Assembly (NCBI GenBank): GCA_965233665.1
Contig: CBDDTG010000047.1
Span: 1 to 64,000, forward strand
Origin: Bacterioplanes sp965233665
GTDB taxonomy: Bacteria; Pseudomonadota; Gammaproteobacteria; Pseudomonadales; Oceanobacteraceae
Direction: 5' to 3'
DNA length: 64,000 bases
Each line of letters begins with the position of its first letter. The stretch's first letter is position 1. Positions 50,088 through 59,090 of this stretch are shown here, in pieces. The notes under the pieces were generated by a model. The model worked only from the letters and a program-made list of their open reading frames with translations. It was not told the origin of the DNA and searched no databases. A program made the translations under genes and the position numbers.

Positions 50088-50696
50088 CTACAAGGTGTAA
50101 CTGCCTGGAGCAATCGGGCGATTGCGCGCCACGCTCCAGCCGGTCGCCACATGGCCTGTATTTTTGAGGCCAGGGCCTTGCAAACAATGCACCCAAGAGA
50201 TTTCGGTAAAGTTCAGTTTGAACTGCTCCGTTGCCATGTCGTTGGGGTGGGACTGGAACTGAATTTCACTGATCAATACTTGGGTCAGCTCAAACTGCAT
50301 CAGCATGTTGAGGCGATCACCTGAGTTGCGCAGGATGTGGATGCGACAAGGCGAACCTTTTTCATCCAGCAGTTTGGCGCGCAGGCAGTACTCATAGAGT
50401 TTGGGCGACGATACATCGACGTATTTCACACAGGTGAAGTCAGAAATAATGGGCCGCCCGGAGGTGCGCGCACTGTTGCTGACGTCGGTGGTGACTTGCT
50501 GCTGAATGCCTTGGTTAATCGACACCAGCTCAACGCATTTGCTGGCATCAAAGCCTAAGTTGTCGGCGTTTTTGGTGACATCTACCCAGCTGTCGCCGTC
50601 AGCAGCGCCGTCAATCAGTGAGCCGCCGGCGGCCACGTCGCTGCCTTTGGGTTTGGTCAAGGCGGCATCGCCGAGCTCTAATAAAATAAGATCCAT
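50088..50696 (-). CDS. hcp: Type VI tube protein Hcp (TssD)
   Basis: 202 residues from the ATG at 50696. Hcp-like beta barrel: ELVSINQGIQQQV, SGRPIISDFTCVKYVDVSSPKLYEY, a long FELTQVLISEIQFQS strand, and a LNFTEISWVH end. It is somewhat longer than the common 160-170 residues, with an acidic insert after the first strand (about 10-40). Hexamers stack into the inner tube. Confidence 0.9.
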   Translation of the reverse strand: MDLILLELGDAALTKPKGSDVAAGGSLIDGAADGDSWVDVTKNADNLGFDASKCVELVSINQGIQQQVTTDVSNSARTSGRPIISDFTCVKYVDVSSPKLYEYCLRAKLLDEKGSPCRIHILRNSGDRLNMLMQFELTQVLISEIQFQSHPNDMATEQFKLNFTEISWVHCLQGPGLKNTGHVATGWSVARNRPIAPGSYTL

Positions 50697-50732
50697 GTTG
50701 TGCTCCAAAAAGTGTTGTCTGTATTTCTCTAA

Positions 50733-52676
50733 TTAACCCGGAATATCAGCCACCAAACGAATCGAGGTGGACAGCTCTTCCAACTGGAAATGCGGTTTGA
50801 GAAATACCGTGGCCTTATAGGCGCCGGGCTTGCCTGGAATGTCGGTGACATCAATGCGCGCTTCGCGCAGCGGGTAGCGCGCTTTGATCTCGCTGGCAGC
50901 GCCGTCGTCGATCAACACGTAATTGGCGATCCAGGTGTTTAAAAAATCGGCGACATTGTCTTTGGTTAAAAAAGCACCAATTTTGTCGCGCATAATGACC
51001 TTGATGTAATGTGCAAAGCGCGATGCGTTCAACACATAAGGCAGCATGGCGGAGGTGCGGGCGTTGGCGTTGGCCTCGTCGGTGTTGTATTTCTTCGGGT
51101 TATTGGTGGTTTGGCCGCCAAAGAAGGCCGCTTTGTCGGTGCCTTTGCAGTGCAAAATGGCCATGAAGCCTAAATCGTTCAGCTCTTTTTCACGTCGGTC
51201 AGTAATGGCGACTTGGGTTGGACAGGTCAGGCGCACATCGCCTGCGGCGGTTTTAAAGGTATGCGCAGGCAAGCCTTCGACCAAACCACCTCCCTCAACG
51301 CCTCGAATCGCAGCCAGCCAGCCGTATTTTGAAAAAGCATTGGTAATGCGTTGGCCCAGCACAAACGCTGGGTTACCCCACAAATAGCGTGAAGCGTCGG
51401 TGCCATCGACGTCTTCTTTAAAGTCGAAGCCATCCACCACCACGGTTTCTGGGCCATACGGTAAGCGCAGCAACACTTTCGGTAGGGTCAGGCTGACGTA
51501 GCGCGAATCTTCGCTGTCGCGGAAACTGCGCCATTTGATCAGCTCTGTGCTTTCGAAAATCTTCGATAAATCGCGTGGCTGTGACAGGCGGAAATAATCC
51601 TGCATGTCAAAGAGTTTGGCGTAGGCGGCGGCAATGAAGGGTGCATGAGCCGCAGCTGCAACACCGGAGATTTTCTCTAGCAGCTCGATGTCTTCTGGGT
51701 GGCGACCGAATTCGTAATCCCCTACCAGTAAGCTGAATGGGTCGCCGCCGTAGGTGCCGAACTCATCTTCGTAAACCTTTTTAAACAGCGCGCTTTGATC
51801 AAATTCAGAGGCTTTTTGCAGGTCTTTGAGCAAATCGCGTTTGGATACATTGAGTAAACGCAGCTTTAGGTGAGTGTTGGTCTCGGTGTTCATGACCAGG
51901 AAATGCAAGCCGCGCCAGGACGATTCGAGCTGCTGAAAGCTCGGCTCATGCAAAATCAAGTTGATCTGTTGAGTCAGTAAATTGTCGATCTCTGAGATGC
52001 GATCGTTCATGCGATCGGCGGCATCACCGCTGGTTTGCTTGCTGTTTTTGGACAAAATATCCAAGGCAAACTGGCCGATCAGCGTTAAGGCATAAGGGCG
52101 TTGCGATTCGTCTAGCGCCATGCCACCTTCATCCAGCAGCTTGCTCATGAACTCGCTGGGCTCGACGGCGGATAAGTCCTCTGCTCCGTCGTATACCCCG
52201 CTCACTTCTTTTTGCAAAGCATCGTCGGCTAACAGTTGGGTTAATAAGTCGTCTAATGCATCATTGCCGTCAAGCTTGGCTAAAAAATCGCGCAGGTGGC
52301 TGCGGCTTTCGTACATGGCGGCGGTGGCTGGCACCTGCTGCACCAGCTCTAACGGGCCAAAGTCATCGATTGATTTAAACAGCAACTCAATGTTGGTGGT
52401 GGCGTCTTTTTTACTGGCCAGGACATCGCTGATTTTCATGGTCAGGCGCGGTGTGATGCCCTCCATAACGGAATCAAAATTGTCACGATCCACTTCGACG
52501 AACTCGCGCTCTTTCAGTGGTGGCAGTGGCTCGGTCGGTTTGCCAGATAAATCGGCCAGTATGCCCACTATTAATGGCAGCTCACGTTGCAAAATGGCAT
52601 TGCCGATTTCAACATCGTAAGTGATGTGGACCCTTGGCGATCTAACCCTGGATAGTTTTTTCTGTACACTTTCCAA
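50733..52676 (-). CDS. TssB-TssC sheath fusion protein
   Basis: 647 residues in one frame. Residues 1-160 are TssB/VipA (SPRVHITYDVEIGNA, ELPLIVGILADLSG, FVEVDRDNFDSVM); about 170-647 are TssC/VipB (ISEIDNLLTQQINLIL, FQQLESSWRGLHFLV, DPFSLLVGDYEFG, VKVIMRDKIG, and a typical C-terminus). The segment around 176-190 (FMSKLLDEGGMA) resembles the TssC N-terminal helix that ClpV grips in known systems, but here it is inside the chain. Normally the two are separate genes. Both halves keep key landmarks, so it is probably functional. Confidence 0.92.
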   Translation of the reverse strand: MESVQKKLSRVRSPRVHITYDVEIGNAILQRELPLIVGILADLSGKPTEPLPPLKEREFVEVDRDNFDSVMEGITPRLTMKISDVLASKKDATTNIELLFKSIDDFGPLELVQQVPATAAMYESRSHLRDFLAKLDGNDALDDLLTQLLADDALQKEVSGVYDGAEDLSAVEPSEFMSKLLDEGGMALDESQRPYALTLIGQFALDILSKNSKQTSGDAADRMNDRISEIDNLLTQQINLILHEPSFQQLESSWRGLHFLVMNTETNTHLKLRLLNVSKRDLLKDLQKASEFDQSALFKKVYEDEFGTYGGDPFSLLVGDYEFGRHPEDIELLEKISGVAAAAHAPFIAAAYAKLFDMQDYFRLSQPRDLSKIFESTELIKWRSFRDSEDSRYVSLTLPKVLLRLPYGPETVVVDGFDFKEDVDGTDASRYLWGNPAFVLGQRITNAFSKYGWLAAIRGVEGGGLVEGLPAHTFKTAAGDVRLTCPTQVAITDRREKELNDLGFMAILHCKGTDKAAFFGGQTTNNPKKYNTDEANANARTSAMLPYVLNASRFAHYIKVIMRDKIGAFLTKDNVADFLNTWIANYVLIDDGAASEIKARYPLREARIDVTDIPGKPGAYKATVFLKPHFQLEELSTSIRLVADIPG

Positions 52677-52717
52677 AATTATTCCCTCACATTATTGATA
52701 TGACAGTTGGCTTTGCC

Positions 52718-52969
52718 TCAATGGCGGGCGGATGTCTTTTTTTCCGCGCATTTAAAGAAGCCACCCCCGACTTCCTCTACCACGCCTTTACTGACCAGAA
52801 TTTCAAGAGCGTCCTTAACCGAAAATGCAGACTCATGGATTTTTTGTTCAGTAATCCACCAGCGTCTGATTCCTTCGAAGCTATCCATCGCGTTTGGATG
52901 TGCTTGCAAGTAGTTCTCTATGAGTCTGGCCACATAAAGGCTGTGGTCGTTTTGGCTGTTGTCGCTCAC
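52718..52969 (-). CDS. Small protein heading the type VI operon (83 aa)
   Basis: GTG start at 52969 with a weak ribosome site. Compact, mixed alpha/beta (RLIENYLQAHPNAMDSF, DALEILVSKGVVEEVGGGFF), ending in a lysine/arginine-rich tail; looks winged-helix-like but is unassigned. It lies 41 bases before the sheath fusion gene and behind the sigma-54-type promoter, so it is co-expressed with the secretion system. Confidence 0.65.
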   Translation of the reverse strand: MSDNSQNDHSLYVARLIENYLQAHPNAMDSFEGIRRWWITEQKIHESAFSVKDALEILVSKGVVEEVGGGFFKCAEKKTSARH

Positions 52970-53022
52970 GTGGGCACCATCACTTAATTGAGGAAGTAAA
53001 TTGATACTGCACAGAGGGCTAT

Positions 53023-53039
53023 AGCAATGCCGGTGCCAA
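53023..53039 (-). promoter_or_regulatory. Sigma-54-type promoter of the main type VI operon
   Basis: Minus strand TTGGCACCGGCATTGCT matches TGGCAC-N5-TTGC with GG and GC 10 bases apart. The predicted start near 53012 is about 43 bases before the first gene. The divergent sigma-54 activator gene fits as regulator. Confidence 0.7.
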
Positions 53040-53045
53040 GCATAA

Positions 53046-53067
53046 AAAGCCCGTAGGAATGGGCTTT
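53046..53067. terminator. Bidirectional-looking hairpin upstream of the type VI promoter
   Basis: AAAGCCC and GGGCTTT pair around an 8-base loop, with A and T runs on both sides. Would insulate the operon from upstream transcription. Confidence 0.55.
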
Positions 53068-53275
53068 AAGGGCTGCGCCGCTGAAAAAGGGCGCTGCTTT
53101 TTACCCGGTTGGGGTGGGTTGCCCCGGGTTGGTTTGAACGTGTTGCATTTGTGCGTCGTTTGATGGGTCAAATATTGCCCGGCGGGTCACGATTAACCCG
53201 CTCAATAAATCATCAATTACCGACCGAAGGAATGAATTATGCCGCCATTTATGGCGCTGTCATGGGCCTATGCTA

Positions 53276-53536
53276 GTGTCCTGAGTCAGAAGTTCGAATG
53301 CTTTCAGCGGGCCATCTAGGTTCTCTGGCGAGGCGTGACTCGCCGGCAATGGTGGCTCCATTGGCAAGAGGCAGAACGAAGCGCGAGGGCTTGAATGGCA
53401 CGCCCAAGGGAGTGGATGGAAAGCCCCATTACGGCGTTGCTGCTCTTGAAAAGATCCCGATATTTTCTGCGAACAGCGCCTTGTACTAGCACTTTCCATT
53501 CGCTCTGAAAATATACGAACTTCTGACTCAGGACAC
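53276..53536. mobile_element. MITE-like element with 21-bp perfect inverted ends (261 bp)
   Basis: GTGTCCTGAGTCAGAAGTTCG at the left end is exactly reversed at 53516-53536; similarity continues inward (TTTCAG). No transposase-length frame; the interior holds only a short open frame. No clear target duplication was seen. It separates the type VI operon from its activator gene. Confidence 0.6.
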
Positions 53537-53550
53537 CGGCCTCACTTAGC

Positions 53551-53566
53551 TGGCATTGATATTGCC
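53551..53566 (+). promoter_or_regulatory. Sigma-54-type promoter before the activator gene
   Basis: TGGCATTGATATTGCC has GG and GC 10 bases apart, and it also forms a TGGCA/TGCCA inverted repeat that could be an activator site. It lies 82 bases before the activator start, suggesting self-control. Confidence 0.5.
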
Positions 53567-53648
53567 AGATTTTGAATGGCGATTTTCAAAAAAACTAAAG
53601 ACGAACCTCGGTTAGTGCGAGGCATCGACATCATTGATTCAGGAGGTT

Positions 53649-54776
53649 ATGCCCATCATGGACGATTCTCTGACACTGGCCGATTCGTCTCATCATGAGG
53701 TCGCTGGCCTCTCCTCTGCTGCCAGTTTTCATCATTCTATGACTGGCGCTGCGACCACGGAGGTCGCCGGCGTTCATATTGTCGGGCAATCACCACAACT
53801 GAAAGAAGCGCTGGCCAATATTCATATCCAGGCTCAATACGACGCACCTGTATTAATTACTGGCGAAACCGGTACTGGTAAAGAGCTGGCCGCACGCGGA
53901 TTGCACTATTGCGGGCAGCGTCGAGGTCAGCCATTTGTGGCCGTTAACTGCGCCACCCTCACCACCGAGCTGTTCGCCAGCGAGCTGTTTGGCCATAAGC
54001 GCGGCGCTTTTACCGACGCCCGCCACGACAAAAAAGGGCTGTTGGCCGAAGCCGACCAGGGCACCTTGTTTCTAGATGAAATCGATAGTTTGTCACTGGC
54101 CTCGCAGGCAGCACTGCTGCGCTTTTTGCAAGAATCTGAGTTTCGCCCCGTGGGCAGTGAAAAAACCTTGACCTCCAATGCGCGATTAATCGCCTCAGCG
54201 AACTGCGATTTATTGCAACGCGTGGACGAAGGTTTGTTTCGTCGTGATTTGTACTACCGCTTGTATATTCTGGCGGTGCATATGCCACCGCTGCGCCAGC
54301 GCCGCCAGGACATCCCCCTGCTGGTAAACCACTTTTTGCGACAGTTTGCGGGTCAATACGGTTTGGCGCCGAAGCAGGTCTCGCCGGCTCTTATGGCGGA
54401 TTTGGTGTCCATGCCTTGGCACGGCAATGTCCGTGAGTTAGAAAATACCTTGCATCGTTTATTTTTGCTGTCACCAGGGCAATGTATCGACAGCGAGCAT
54501 TGCTCGGTGGCAACGCCTTCGGCGGCTGCAGCAGAAGATGCCCAGCCAGCCCTTCGCCCTCCTCTGCCCGATTTGCACGCGCAAAGCCATTACAACTTTG
54601 CCGACGATAAGCGCCAGGCCGTTGAACAGTTCGAAAAGCACTATGTGGTGCAAATGTTGGAGCTGGCGGATGGCAATATCACCCGTGCTGCTGCCCTGTG
54701 CGGCAAAGACCGCCGCGCATTTGGCAAGTTGGTGAAGAAGTACGATGTGAAAAAGGTCATTATCACCACCGAGTGA
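53649..54776 (+). CDS. Sigma-54-dependent activator of the type VI cluster (VasH-like)
   Basis: About 375 residues; ATG at 53649 or 53658 next to AGGAGG. A short N-terminus (about 40 residues) without a receiver or GAF domain, then the AAA+ domain: Walker A GETGTGKE, the loop GAFTDA (usually GAFTGA), Walker B LFLDEID, and RRDLYYRLY; then a Fis-type HTH (LELADGNITRAAALCGKDRRAFGKLV). It should open sigma-54 promoters of the type VI operons. The Gly to Asp change in the sigma-54 contact loop is unusual. Confidence 0.88.
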   Translation: MPIMDDSLTLADSSHHEVAGLSSAASFHHSMTGAATTEVAGVHIVGQSPQLKEALANIHIQAQYDAPVLITGETGTGKELAARGLHYCGQRRGQPFVAVNCATLTTELFASELFGHKRGAFTDARHDKKGLLAEADQGTLFLDEIDSLSLASQAALLRFLQESEFRPVGSEKTLTSNARLIASANCDLLQRVDEGLFRRDLYYRLYILAVHMPPLRQRRQDIPLLVNHFLRQFAGQYGLAPKQVSPALMADLVSMPWHGNVRELENTLHRLFLLSPGQCIDSEHCSVATPSAAAAEDAQPALRPPLPDLHAQSHYNFADDKRQAVEQFEKHYVVQMLELADGNITRAAALCGKDRRAFGKLVKKYDVKKVIITTE

Positions 54777-54894
54777 TGGTCACGCATGACTGGCCTTTTG
54801 CATCATCAAATCTCTCGTGTGCATGGGATTTTAAGCGCTCATCAGTTAGACTGCGCCGCCATTTCTTAGCGACGACAGAAGACAGCAACAGACG

Positions 54895-57642
54895 ATGAGC
54901 AGCTTTAGTGTTGGCCAGCGCTGGATCAGTGAAGCCGAAACCGACCTCGGACTGGGTCTAATTCAAAGTGTCGACTTCCGTATGGTGACCGTGTTTTTCC
55001 CGGTGATTGAAGAAAGTCGCACCTACTCCCGCCAAAACTCTCCATTGAGCCGTGTGATCTTTAAGATCGGCGATCAGGTGCCGTTGCAAGACGGCACCGT
55101 GATGACGCTGACCGAAGTAGATCAGCACGAAGACATCGTGTTCTACGGCGATGGCGAGCGCGTGGTACCCGAAACCCACTTAAGTGGCAGCATTCAGCTG
55201 AACCGCCCGGTCGATCGGCTGTTTTCTGGCCAGATTGACCGCAACAACCTTTACGAGCTGCGTCAAGTTGCTTTGCAGCAGCAAAGCAAGTTGCGCCAGC
55301 GTCGCTACTTTGGCTTGCTAGGCGCGCGCACCAGCTTGCTGCCGCATCAGCTGTATATCGCTGAGCATGCCACCCAAGACGCCCTGCCGCGGGTGCTGCT
55401 GGCCGATGAAGTCGGTCTGGGTAAAACCATCGAAGCCGGCTTGATGCTGCACCGTTTAATGCTGCAGCAGCGTTTGCAGCGGGTGTTGGTGCTGGTGCCA
55501 GATCATCTGGTGCACCAGTGGTTGGTGGAAATGATTCGCCGCTTTAACCTGCGCTTTAACATCATCAATCACGGCTCTTTGGGCGATGGCGAGGCCATGT
55601 TTGCCGACGGCCAATTGTTTATTTGCCCAATGTCGCTGGCCGACAACGAGGTGCTGCAGCAGGCGGCGCTGAGCAGTGCTTGGGACATGCTGATCGTCGA
55701 CGAAGCGCACCATTTGGAGTGGAGCGAAGACGAGCAAGGCCCGGCTTACACTCTGGTTGAGAGCTTGGCGTGCCGCACGGCCGGTGTGATGCTGCTGACC
55801 GCGACACCAGAGCAGCTTGGCGTTGAAGGGCATTTTGCGCGCTTGCGCCTGCTCGACCCTGAGCGTTACCCATCGTTGGAGAAATTCCTGCAAGAGCAGC
55901 AGGCGTACCAGCCCATTGCAGATTTAGCGGCGGCGCTGTGCAGTGATGAAGCACTGAGCAGCGAGCAACAAGCGGCCTTGGCAGAGAAGTTGCCCGATTT
56001 GGCCGACAGCGACTCGCGTGATCGTCAGCTCGAGGCACTCATTGACCGTTTTGGCCCAGGACGAGCGCTGTATCGCAACACTCGCCATGGCGTTAGCGGC
56101 TTCCCGCAGCGGTTGACCACCATCAGCGAGCTGCCGGCGGCCGAGTTCGCTGATAATGCCAGCTTGGAAGATTTGGTGCCCGAGCGTCACAAGGCCAACT
56201 GGTGTCCGAAAGACCCTCGCGTGCAATGGCTGACCGAGCTGCTCGGCGCGACGAGCAAAGACAAGGTCATTTTGATCTGCCACTCGGCGCAAACCGTGCT
56301 CGACCTAGAAGCCCATTTATGGGATCAATACGCCCTGCCGGCAGCGGTATTCCATGAGCACATGGATTTGGTCGAGCGTGACCGCGCCGCCGCCTATTTT
56401 GCTGACCACGAGCAAGGCGCGCGTATTTTGCTGTGCTCGGAAATTGGCAGCGAAGGCCGCAACTTCCAGTTTGCCCACCACTTGGTGCTGTTTGATTTAC
56501 CGTTTAACTGCGACTTGCTGGAACAGCGCATTGGCCGCCTCGACCGCATTGGTCAAAAGAACGACATTCAAATTCACATTCCGGTATTCCAAGGCCACAT
56601 CAGCCAGCGCTGGGCGACTTTATTGGAGCAAGGCTTTGACTTGTTCCGTGCGCCTAACCCGGCGGCGCAGCCCTTGCTGGATGAGCACCGTGATGACATT
56701 ACTCAGGCACTGCTGACCGATGGTGACTTGCAGCCTTTGGTCGAGCGCATTGCTGAGCGCCGACGCGAGCTTCTGGCGCAACTGGAATCCGGTCGTGACC
56801 GTTTGCTGGAGATGCACTCCTGCCGCCCTGGTAAAGCCAAAGCGCTGGCGCGTGATATGACCATTACGCACATCGAGGATGAGGCAGACCTGAACGACTT
56901 TTTGGAGTTGTTTGCCGATGCCTTCGGCGTTGAAATAACCGACCTAGGCGGCGACTGCGTCACCATTGCACCGGGCGATCATATGCTGGTGCCGGATATG
57001 CCACATTTGCCTGCCGATGGCTTTATGGCGACGACGCACCGTGAAGTGGCGCTAGCGCGTGACGATGTGCAGTTCCTGAGTTGGGAGCACCCTTTTATTG
57101 ACCAGGCGCTGGAGTTAATTCTCACCGGCCCTGCGGGCAATGCGGTGGTTGGTTACATTGAAGATCACCCGCACACCACGGGCGATGTGTTCTTGCAGTT
57201 GCAGTTTGTTGCCAGCTGCCCGGCCAAGCGTGCGCTGCAAGTTGAACGCTTTTTGCCGCCCAATGCCATGCATTTAATGATGACGCCAACAGGTGACCTG
57301 AAGGTTAACGAACCTGAAGCCTTGCCAGGCTTTGCCCTGCCGCTGAAAAAAGGCACCGCTCGCGGCTTAGTCGAGCAGCGCGCCGAAGAAATTCAGCCGC
57401 TGCTGCACAAGCTGGAAAAAATGGGCGCTGCTCAGCTGGATAAAATGGTGGCCGTGGCCAAGCGCAAAGCGGAAGAAGCCTATGAAGACCGTTTGGCGCG
57501 GTTGGATTCTCTGGCTCAGCACAATGCCAATATTTCACCTGCCATGCTCGATGTGGTGCGCCAAGAGCGTGACGACGTATTGGCGGCGATCGATGAATCA
57601 CAGCTGCTGCTGGATTCGGTACGATTGGTATTTTGTGGCTAA
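54895..57642 (+). CDS. rapA: RNA polymerase-associated helicase RapA (HepA)
   Basis: 915 residues, slightly shorter than E. coli RapA (968). N-terminal Tudor-like part (SFSVGQRWISEAE, DLGLGLI), Swi2/Snf2 ATPase with Walker A ADEVGLGKTIEAG (about 168) and VDEAHH, then helicase C segment SEIGSEGRNFQFAH and RIGRLDRIGQ. Recycles stalled RNA polymerase. Core gene, not part of the secretion system. Confidence 0.95.
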   Translation: MSSFSVGQRWISEAETDLGLGLIQSVDFRMVTVFFPVIEESRTYSRQNSPLSRVIFKIGDQVPLQDGTVMTLTEVDQHEDIVFYGDGERVVPETHLSGSIQLNRPVDRLFSGQIDRNNLYELRQVALQQQSKLRQRRYFGLLGARTSLLPHQLYIAEHATQDALPRVLLADEVGLGKTIEAGLMLHRLMLQQRLQRVLVLVPDHLVHQWLVEMIRRFNLRFNIINHGSLGDGEAMFADGQLFICPMSLADNEVLQQAALSSAWDMLIVDEAHHLEWSEDEQGPAYTLVESLACRTAGVMLLTATPEQLGVEGHFARLRLLDPERYPSLEKFLQEQQAYQPIADLAAALCSDEALSSEQQAALAEKLPDLADSDSRDRQLEALIDRFGPGRALYRNTRHGVSGFPQRLTTISELPAAEFADNASLEDLVPERHKANWCPKDPRVQWLTELLGATSKDKVILICHSAQTVLDLEAHLWDQYALPAAVFHEHMDLVERDRAAAYFADHEQGARILLCSEIGSEGRNFQFAHHLVLFDLPFNCDLLEQRIGRLDRIGQKNDIQIHIPVFQGHISQRWATLLEQGFDLFRAPNPAAQPLLDEHRDDITQALLTDGDLQPLVERIAERRRELLAQLESGRDRLLEMHSCRPGKAKALARDMTITHIEDEADLNDFLELFADAFGVEITDLGGDCVTIAPGDHMLVPDMPHLPADGFMATTHREVALARDDVQFLSWEHPFIDQALELILTGPAGNAVVGYIEDHPHTTGDVFLQLQFVASCPAKRALQVERFLPPNAMHLMMTPTGDLKVNEPEALPGFALPLKKGTARGLVEQRAEEIQPLLHKLEKMGAAQLDKMVAVAKRKAEEAYEDRLARLDSLAQHNANISPAMLDVVRQERDDVLAAIDESQLLLDSVRLVFCG

Positions 57643-57659
57643 GGTATAAAGCGCCACGG

Positions 57660-57684
57660 AGCATCAGGGTAATCCCCTGGTGCT
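57660..57684 (+). terminator. Terminator-like hairpin after rapA
   Basis: AGCATCAGGG pairs with CCCTGGTGCT with one G-U pair, and a T-rich stretch follows a short distance on. Moderate. Confidence 0.5.
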
Positions 57685-57698
57685 GCCCCGCTTTATTT

Positions 57699-58178
57699 TT
57701 ACTTGATAACCCAGTCTTTATCAGATTTCTCTTGCCACTGTTGGCAAAGCCTACAGCGTTTATTAATACTCTCACCTATCTTCGCTTCCCCCATTAATAA
57801 ACGGGCTTTGGCAAGGCTTTCAGCCAATCGCTTCTGTGAATCATCAAGGCTGGTAAAAGTGAAGGGATTATCCTCTATTTTGGCTTCTTCATTGGGTTTT
57901 TTTAGGTCGTACTCGTAACCCTGTTTAATGCGATTTTCATAATGCATAATCGCTTTGCGTGTCACATCTGCTTCTGCACAGGTAGAGTTTGTGCGAGAGT
58001 AGTGCTGACCAGTTTGGCTGAAAGTCTCTTGCGGCTGACCAATTTGTTGAGCCCAGCCGGATTGCCTTCCCTGCCACCATCCGGCGTTAGGTGCTCCACG
58101 ACCGGATTCACCTGTGCCCACAAAAGAGCCAGTGCGACTGCGTCCTGAAACTTTTCTTACCGAGTTGTGCGCAGACAT
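57699..58178 (-). CDS. Unknown protein (159 aa)
   Basis: Basic, Gly/Ser/Gln-rich N-terminal half with no signal peptide, a charged middle, and a C-terminal CRLCQQW Cys pair. Converges on rapA. Not recognised; start of the accessory region. Confidence 0.5.
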   Translation of the reverse strand: MSAHNSVRKVSGRSRTGSFVGTGESGRGAPNAGWWQGRQSGWAQQIGQPQETFSQTGQHYSRTNSTCAEADVTRKAIMHYENRIKQGYEYDLKKPNEEAKIEDNPFTFTSLDDSQKRLAESLAKARLLMGEAKIGESINKRCRLCQQWQEKSDKDWVIK

Positions 58179-58477
58179 AGCGTTTCCTCCAATAGCAAGT
58201 CGATATGAGTTTTAGAGTACCAGCAAGGACAGTACCAACTGGTAGCTAGCAGATCTGCTGCTGGAGCCGTTAGGGGGGGTGTCTCCACGGGGGCAGTGGT
58301 GGGTAATCTTGATCCCGAATGTGTGTGAAATATGCGTGAAAAAACACCCAGTGCCAATCTGATTTCGACCAGCCAGAGATGGTCTGTAACCAGACTTCTC
58401 CCAATATTCGGATGCTTTATCCGATGGCGTAACTCTTGCTGCTCATACTTCCCCTGTACATAGCAAGAGGTGTAAGT

Positions 58478-58930
58478 ATGAGCGGTCCGCATAAGGGCGA
58501 TGCCCCAAAAACCAACTTTAACGTCTTCGATGGTGGCTCCACACTGTCTGCGGCAACGAAAGGCAGAAATCAGCTAATACAGTCGACCTTGGGTAATAGC
58601 AGTACGGCCAGTGGTTTTAATGCCTACAACAATGTGCTATCAGGTGCCCAGCGGCTTTTTTCCAGTTTTTCCGGGTTCCAGGCCGGCTATGAGCGATATA
58701 ACAATTCACAAACGCAAACCCAAACGGGGCGCATTGCCTCAAGCGTTTTTTCGGGCGTATTGAGTGCTAAAATCAGTCCAGTAAAACTGGTAGCCGACAA
58801 TGTGGTTGGCCAGATTTCCCATCGCACTGGCTTTATGCAAAATCACCTTCAAGGAAGAACGCCATCGCAGTGGTTGTCTGATCAAGTTGATCAGCGCATA
58901 CAATCAGTGGAAAGTCATTCTAACAATTAG
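58478..58930 (+). CDS. Unknown protein (150 aa)
   Basis: The ATG at 58478 is preceded by AAGAGGTG; an upstream in-frame start at 58436 would add 14 hydrophobic residues. Ser/Asn/Gln-rich, starting MSGPHKGDAPKTNFNVF, with a weak hydrophobic stretch. The 299-base gap before it (58179-58477) holds only a G-rich tract and likely the divergent promoters. Not recognised. Confidence 0.5.
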   Translation: MSGPHKGDAPKTNFNVFDGGSTLSAATKGRNQLIQSTLGNSSTASGFNAYNNVLSGAQRLFSSFSGFQAGYERYNNSQTQTQTGRIASSVFSGVLSAKISPVKLVADNVVGQISHRTGFMQNHLQGRTPSQWLSDQVDQRIQSVESHSNN

Positions 58931-58952
58931 ATGGGCGCCTTCTCTGCCCATG

Positions 58953-59031
58953 GGCTGCCACCAGCGTGGCAGCTTGGGGTGGGTGTCCGTCTAGTTAGTT
59001 CCAATGTGACAGCTTAGGATGGGTGTCCGTG
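58953..59031. repeat. REP-like repeats, two units
   Basis: The first unit has a 7-bp hairpin CTGCCAC-CAGC-GTGGCAG followed by CTTGGGGTGGGTGTCC; the second is shorter, ending AGGATGGGTGTCC. Same family as units near the RAYT gene. Confidence 0.7.
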
Positions 59032-59090
59032 TTATTTTATGATGAACTTGATACTAAGCTCCGTGTTGTTCCTCGTGTTGTTTCTTCCTT

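Noticed and set aside
53298..53489. Short open frame inside the MITE-like element
   Set aside because: 63 residues, no ribosome site, low-complexity translation and no family resemblance.
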